Positions 5,530-7,352 of a stretch of DNA of 7,352 nucleotides are shown in pieces (positions within the stretch are counted from its first letter, which is position 1; every line of letters begins with the position of its first letter). Under the pieces are notes generated by a model. That model did not search any database. It had not been told where the DNA came from and was given only the letters and a program-made list of their open reading frames with translations. This stretch comes from Methanobacteriaceae archaeon. GTDB lineage: Archaea > Methanobacteriota > Methanobacteria > Methanobacteriales > Methanobacteriaceae. Where the stretch lies: contig CAAGFH010000005.1 in the NCBI GenBank assembly GCA_900769095.1, positions 1 to 7,352 of the forward strand, read 5' to 3'. A program made the translations under genes and the position numbers.

Positions 5530-5561
5530 AAGATGCAAAATATTAAAACCAAGATGCAAAA
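5530..5561. repeat. 11-bp direct repeat with 21-bp period
   Basis: AAGATGCAAAA occurs at 5530-5540 and again at 5551-5561, identical over all 11 bases. The 21-bp period equals two turns of the helix, so both copies face the same side of the DNA. It lies 54-85 bases past the DUF2149 stop and 175-206 bases upstream of the 2TM gene. LytTR proteins bind paired direct repeats with a similar period, but the repeat does not match their bacterial consensus. Confidence 0.45.
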
Positions 5562-5571
5562 AACAGTAGTT

Positions 5572-5585
5572 AAAAAATAAAAAAA
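5572..5585 (-). terminator. Oligo-T terminator of the ExbB/DUF2149 operon
   Basis: On the minus strand, T7-A-T6 about 30-43 bases after the DUF2149 stop at 5615, with a further T6 at 5558-5563. Repeated T-tracts without a hairpin are the usual archaeal intrinsic termination signal. Confidence 0.5.
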
Positions 5586-5614
5586 GAGATGAAAGGAAAA
5601 ATAATATTTTCCCA

Positions 5615-5914
5615 TTAGCCCGATACCATGACTAATTTACCGGTGGCCGGATCTTCATAAACTTTACCGACTTCACTGTATCCACTGTCTTCCAAACCTC
5701 CGGAATCAGTGAAATTTTGAGTGAATGTATCAGCAGTTGAAACATCCTGAGTTTGGGTTTGTTCACTAATCATATCTGGATTAACTGATAATGCCATGAT
5801 TGCAAATACCAAAAATCCTAATGCTAATACAAGCATAGCATCAGAAAGGTTATTTAAACCACTCATTGGGTCATCATCAATAGATTCAGAAATCCTCTTT
5901 CTTTTTCGAAGCAT
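5615..5914 (-). CDS. DUF2149 family protein, ExbD/TolR-like partner of the channel protein
   Basis: Protein of 99 residues: a basic cytoplasmic start (MLRKRKR), the DDDPMSGLNNL motif (13-23) that identifies DUF2149 (PF09919), one helix at about 25-44, and an outside domain of about 55 residues rich in Thr, Gln and Ser ending GKVYEDPATGKLVMV. The helix begins SDAMLVLALGFLVF, close to the FIDVMLVLLIIFMV of ExbD, and places an aspartate (Asp25) at the equivalent position to the essential proton-carrying aspartate of ExbD/TolR/MotB. I infer that it is the ion-conducting partner of the ExbB-like protein encoded just upstream. The ATG has GGTGA four bases before it, overlapping the upstream stop codon; only 4 bases separate the genes. 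The outside domain is much shorter than in ExbD and shows no wall-binding motif. Confidence 0.85.
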   Translation of the reverse strand: MLRKRKRISESIDDDPMSGLNNLSDAMLVLALGFLVFAIMALSVNPDMISEQTQTQDVSTADTFTQNFTDSGGLEDSGYSEVGKVYEDPATGKLVMVSG

Positions 5915-5918
5915 AATC

Positions 5919-6560
5919 TCACCATTTGTTTATTGTTTCTAATTCTGCTTCAGCAAGAGTTTCAATATCAATTAATTCAGATTCATACCATTGCTTTTTA
6001 TATTTGGAGATTAAGTAAGATAATGCCCCAATAGTTAAACCTGTTACAGTAGTATCGAAAGCTATTGTTAATGCCTGAGCAAGAGTTGCAATGTCTCCGC
6101 TTCCAAGTGCTGCAAGACCTGGACCTAAAGGAATTAAAGTACCTAAAAGACCTAAACTAGGACCTACACGAACTAAAATATCAGTTTTATTAGTTCTTTT
6201 GATTAATTTTGATTCTTCAGCAGAAATTAATTCACCAGCTAATGCTTTTCTTGCATCTAGGCCAATATCATAGTTATCAGCAATTCTATTTAAGACTTCT
6301 TTTTGATAAGTAAATAAATTACTGTTATTGATTTCATTTTTCATTTGATCAACATTAGTTGAAAATGATATTCTTCTAAGCAATTCTTCAAAATCTTTTG
6401 ATTCAATTGGTTTTCTTGAAATATATTCATTTATCATTCCACCTAATGCAAGAATTACTATTATACATGAAACAATAAGCAAAACAGCAACAGGAGTTAA
6501 GAGACTTTCAGAAAAGATATGAAATATTGCAGTCAATGTCTCAGTTCCTTGAATAATCAT
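5919..6560 (-). CDS. MotA/TolQ/ExbB family proton channel protein
   Basis: Membrane protein of 213 residues with the ExbB/TolQ three-helix layout: helix 1 at about 20-42, a cytoplasmic loop of about 85 residues, helix 2 at about 128-152 (VGPSLGLLGTLIPLGPGLAAL) and helix 3 at about 160-185, then a charged C-terminal tail. GLLGT (137-141) corresponds to GLFGT of ExbB, and the polar residues Thr170, Thr171, Thr173 and Thr176 in helix 3 match the channel-lining threonines of the family (PF01618). In bacteria such proteins pair with ExbD/TolR/MotB to turn ion flow into movement. Here the partner is probably the DUF2149 protein. The ATG overlaps the stop of the seven-helix gene by 4 bases (ATGA), so the two are translationally coupled. 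The machinery it drives is unknown. Confidence 0.92.
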   Translation of the reverse strand: MIIQGTETLTAIFHIFSESLLTPVAVLLIVSCIIVILALGGMINEYISRKPIESKDFEELLRRISFSTNVDQMKNEINNSNLFTYQKEVLNRIADNYDIGLDARKALAGELISAEESKLIKRTNKTDILVRVGPSLGLLGTLIPLGPGLAALGSGDIATLAQALTIAFDTTVTGLTIGALSYLISKYKKQWYESELIDIETLAEAELETINKW

Positions 6561-7195
6561 GAATTTTCCCCCATTTTATCATTTATAAACACACCAATAA
6601 TCAAAATAACAATTATCGCAATTATAGCATAGATTAATTTGTAAGCAGGAGTTAAAATTAAAAATGCTCTATATGACAGATAATTAAGAGTAATAACTGA
6701 ATTATATGTTAATGCAAAAATAAACATTAAAATTGTATTTAAGCACATAAATTCACTAACTATAACTGGATAGCGTCTTTTTGCATGATGTAATAAGTTT
6801 GAAAGTTGATAAACTACAAACAAGCTAATAAAAACAATTAAAGAATATGATGTCATTAAGGTCATATCTAAATTTGACTGAGAAGATATGAAAAATACAG
6901 AAATGACTGATACTCCAGTAATCAAATATAAAGTACGTTTAAAATCATTATTTTTAAAATAATAAATTAATATGACCACAAGAGTAATGAAAATACCAAA
7001 AAGAACATAACTGAAATCAGATATTACAAAAGAAATGAAATTTGAAGCATACATCAATACAAATGAACCAACAAAACCCAATACTGAAATAAAAGCCAAC
7101 TTCAGTTTATTAAGTTCATAGTTTCCAAGAAGCAAAGCGATGTTTGCTGCAAATAAAATCAAAATTACTAATAAATATCCCCCAATCAAATCCAT
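6557..7195 (-). CDS. Seven-helix membrane protein, probable DUF2162 family
   Basis: Very hydrophobic protein of 212 residues with about seven helices (in this numbering near 2-22, 31-53, 58-80, 90-106, 111-133, 148-166 and 183-205) and short loops, the longest being LLHHAKRRYPV before helix 6. Size, helix number and position upstream of ExbB-like and DUF2149 genes agree with DUF2162 (PF09930), a family of predicted transporters in methanogens; this assignment rests on context and general resemblance. ATG at 7195 is chosen over an in-frame TTG at 7201 because the GGG of AAAGGG lies eight bases upstream of it but only two from the TTG. It is the first gene of the operon and overlaps the ExbB-like gene by 4 bases. 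It may be the transporter energised by the channel pair; no substrate can be inferred. Confidence 0.68.
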   Translation of the reverse strand: MDLIGGYLLVILILFAANIALLLGNYELNKLKLAFISVLGFVGSFVLMYASNFISFVISDFSYVLFGIFITLVVILIYYFKNNDFKRTLYLITGVSVISVFFISSQSNLDMTLMTSYSLIVFISLFVVYQLSNLLHHAKRRYPVIVSEFMCLNTILMFIFALTYNSVITLNYLSYRAFLILTPAYKLIYAIIAIIVILIIGVFINDKMGENS

Positions 7196-7246
7196 GATCA
7201 ATACCCTTTAAAATTATTTTTTATTAAATTAATATTTATCAATATG

Positions 7247-7256
7247 AATATATAAA
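7247..7256 (-). promoter_or_regulatory. Probable TATA box of the seven-helix/ExbB/DUF2149 operon
   Basis: TTTATATATT on the minus strand, 52-61 bases before ATG at 7195. Initiation near 7226 would give a leader of about 30 bases. Confidence 0.4.
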
Positions 7257-7260
7257 TATA

Positions 7261-7352
7261 TCGAGATAGATAATTAAAAAATTAATTAAAAGATTTAAAA
7301 TAGTTAAAATTAATTAAAAAACGATTAAAATAAAATATTTATTAAATAAATC
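7261..7352. other. AT-rich non-coding stretch at the right edge
   Basis: No credible gene is seen. The sequence is almost only A and T, with AATTAATTAAAA at 7280-7291 and again at 7309-7320, plus further TTAAAA blocks. In DNA this AT-rich such repeats carry little weight. A gene may begin beyond the window edge. Confidence 0.5.

Noticed and set aside
5533..5580. 15-codon plus-strand open frame beginning in the direct repeat
   Set aside because: Too short to judge, no convincing Shine-Dalgarno sequence, and its internal repeat simply reflects the 21-bp DNA repeat.
6091..6273. 60-codon plus-strand open frame
   Set aside because: Antisense to the ExbB-like gene; proline-rich because it mirrors the glycine-rich helix region.
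7261..7352. Repeated TAATTAAAA blocks as a CRISPR array, origin or attachment site
   Set aside because: Only two imperfectly spaced short copies in nearly pure A/T sequence; no spacers, no regular unit and no diagnostic gene nearby.

Overview
The window is AT-rich DNA from an archaeon. A clear archaeal/eukaryotic-type ribosomal protein L15e lies upstream of a COG1325-type RNA-binding protein. Genes are preceded by archaeal TATA-like boxes and by GGTG/AGGTGA Shine-Dalgarno sites, and oligo-T tracts follow some genes. Together with the ExbB-like/DUF2149 membrane genes, this points to a Methanobacteriales methanogen, most likely Methanobrevibacter. The genus is my inference from composition and gene content, not the result of a search.

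Layout. (i) 1-1490, minus strand: the permease and ATPase (the latter cut by the window edge) of a sulfonate/nitrate/taurine-type ABC importer. (ii) 1609-2532, plus strand: a CPBP (CAAX/Abi-type) intramembrane protease-like protein, divergent from the importer across a 118-bp promoter region holding a perfect 9-bp inverted repeat. (iii) 3583-2568, minus strand: the L15e and COG1325 operon, with an unusually GC-rich, potentially structured leader. It ends at a strong dyad shared with the convergent protease gene. (iv) 3794-4192, plus strand: a cysteine-rich DUF3795 protein with an extra zinc-ribbon tail. (v) 5355-4204, minus strand: a tight three-gene cassette of a 2TM-domain protein, a LytTR DNA-binding regulator without a receiver domain, and a four-helix DUF3021 membrane protein. 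(vi) 7195-5615, minus strand: a tightly coupled operon of a seven-helix membrane protein (DUF2162-like), an ExbB/TolQ/MotA-family channel protein and a DUF2149 protein.

The two most interesting systems are the last two. The DUF2149 protein carries the ExbD-like hallmark of an aspartate (Asp25) at the start of its single transmembrane helix, so genes 5615-7195 look like a proton-driven ExbB/ExbD-type motor with a seven-helix partner, in a cell that should lack a classical outer membrane. The 2TM-LytTR-DUF3021 cassette looks like a one-component regulator controlled by membrane proteins, a design familiar from Firmicutes and probably acquired horizontally. The 259-bp gap between the two systems holds a dyad around the likely cassette promoter and an 11-bp direct repeat with a 21-bp period.

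No tRNA, rRNA, CRISPR array or insertion sequence was seen.
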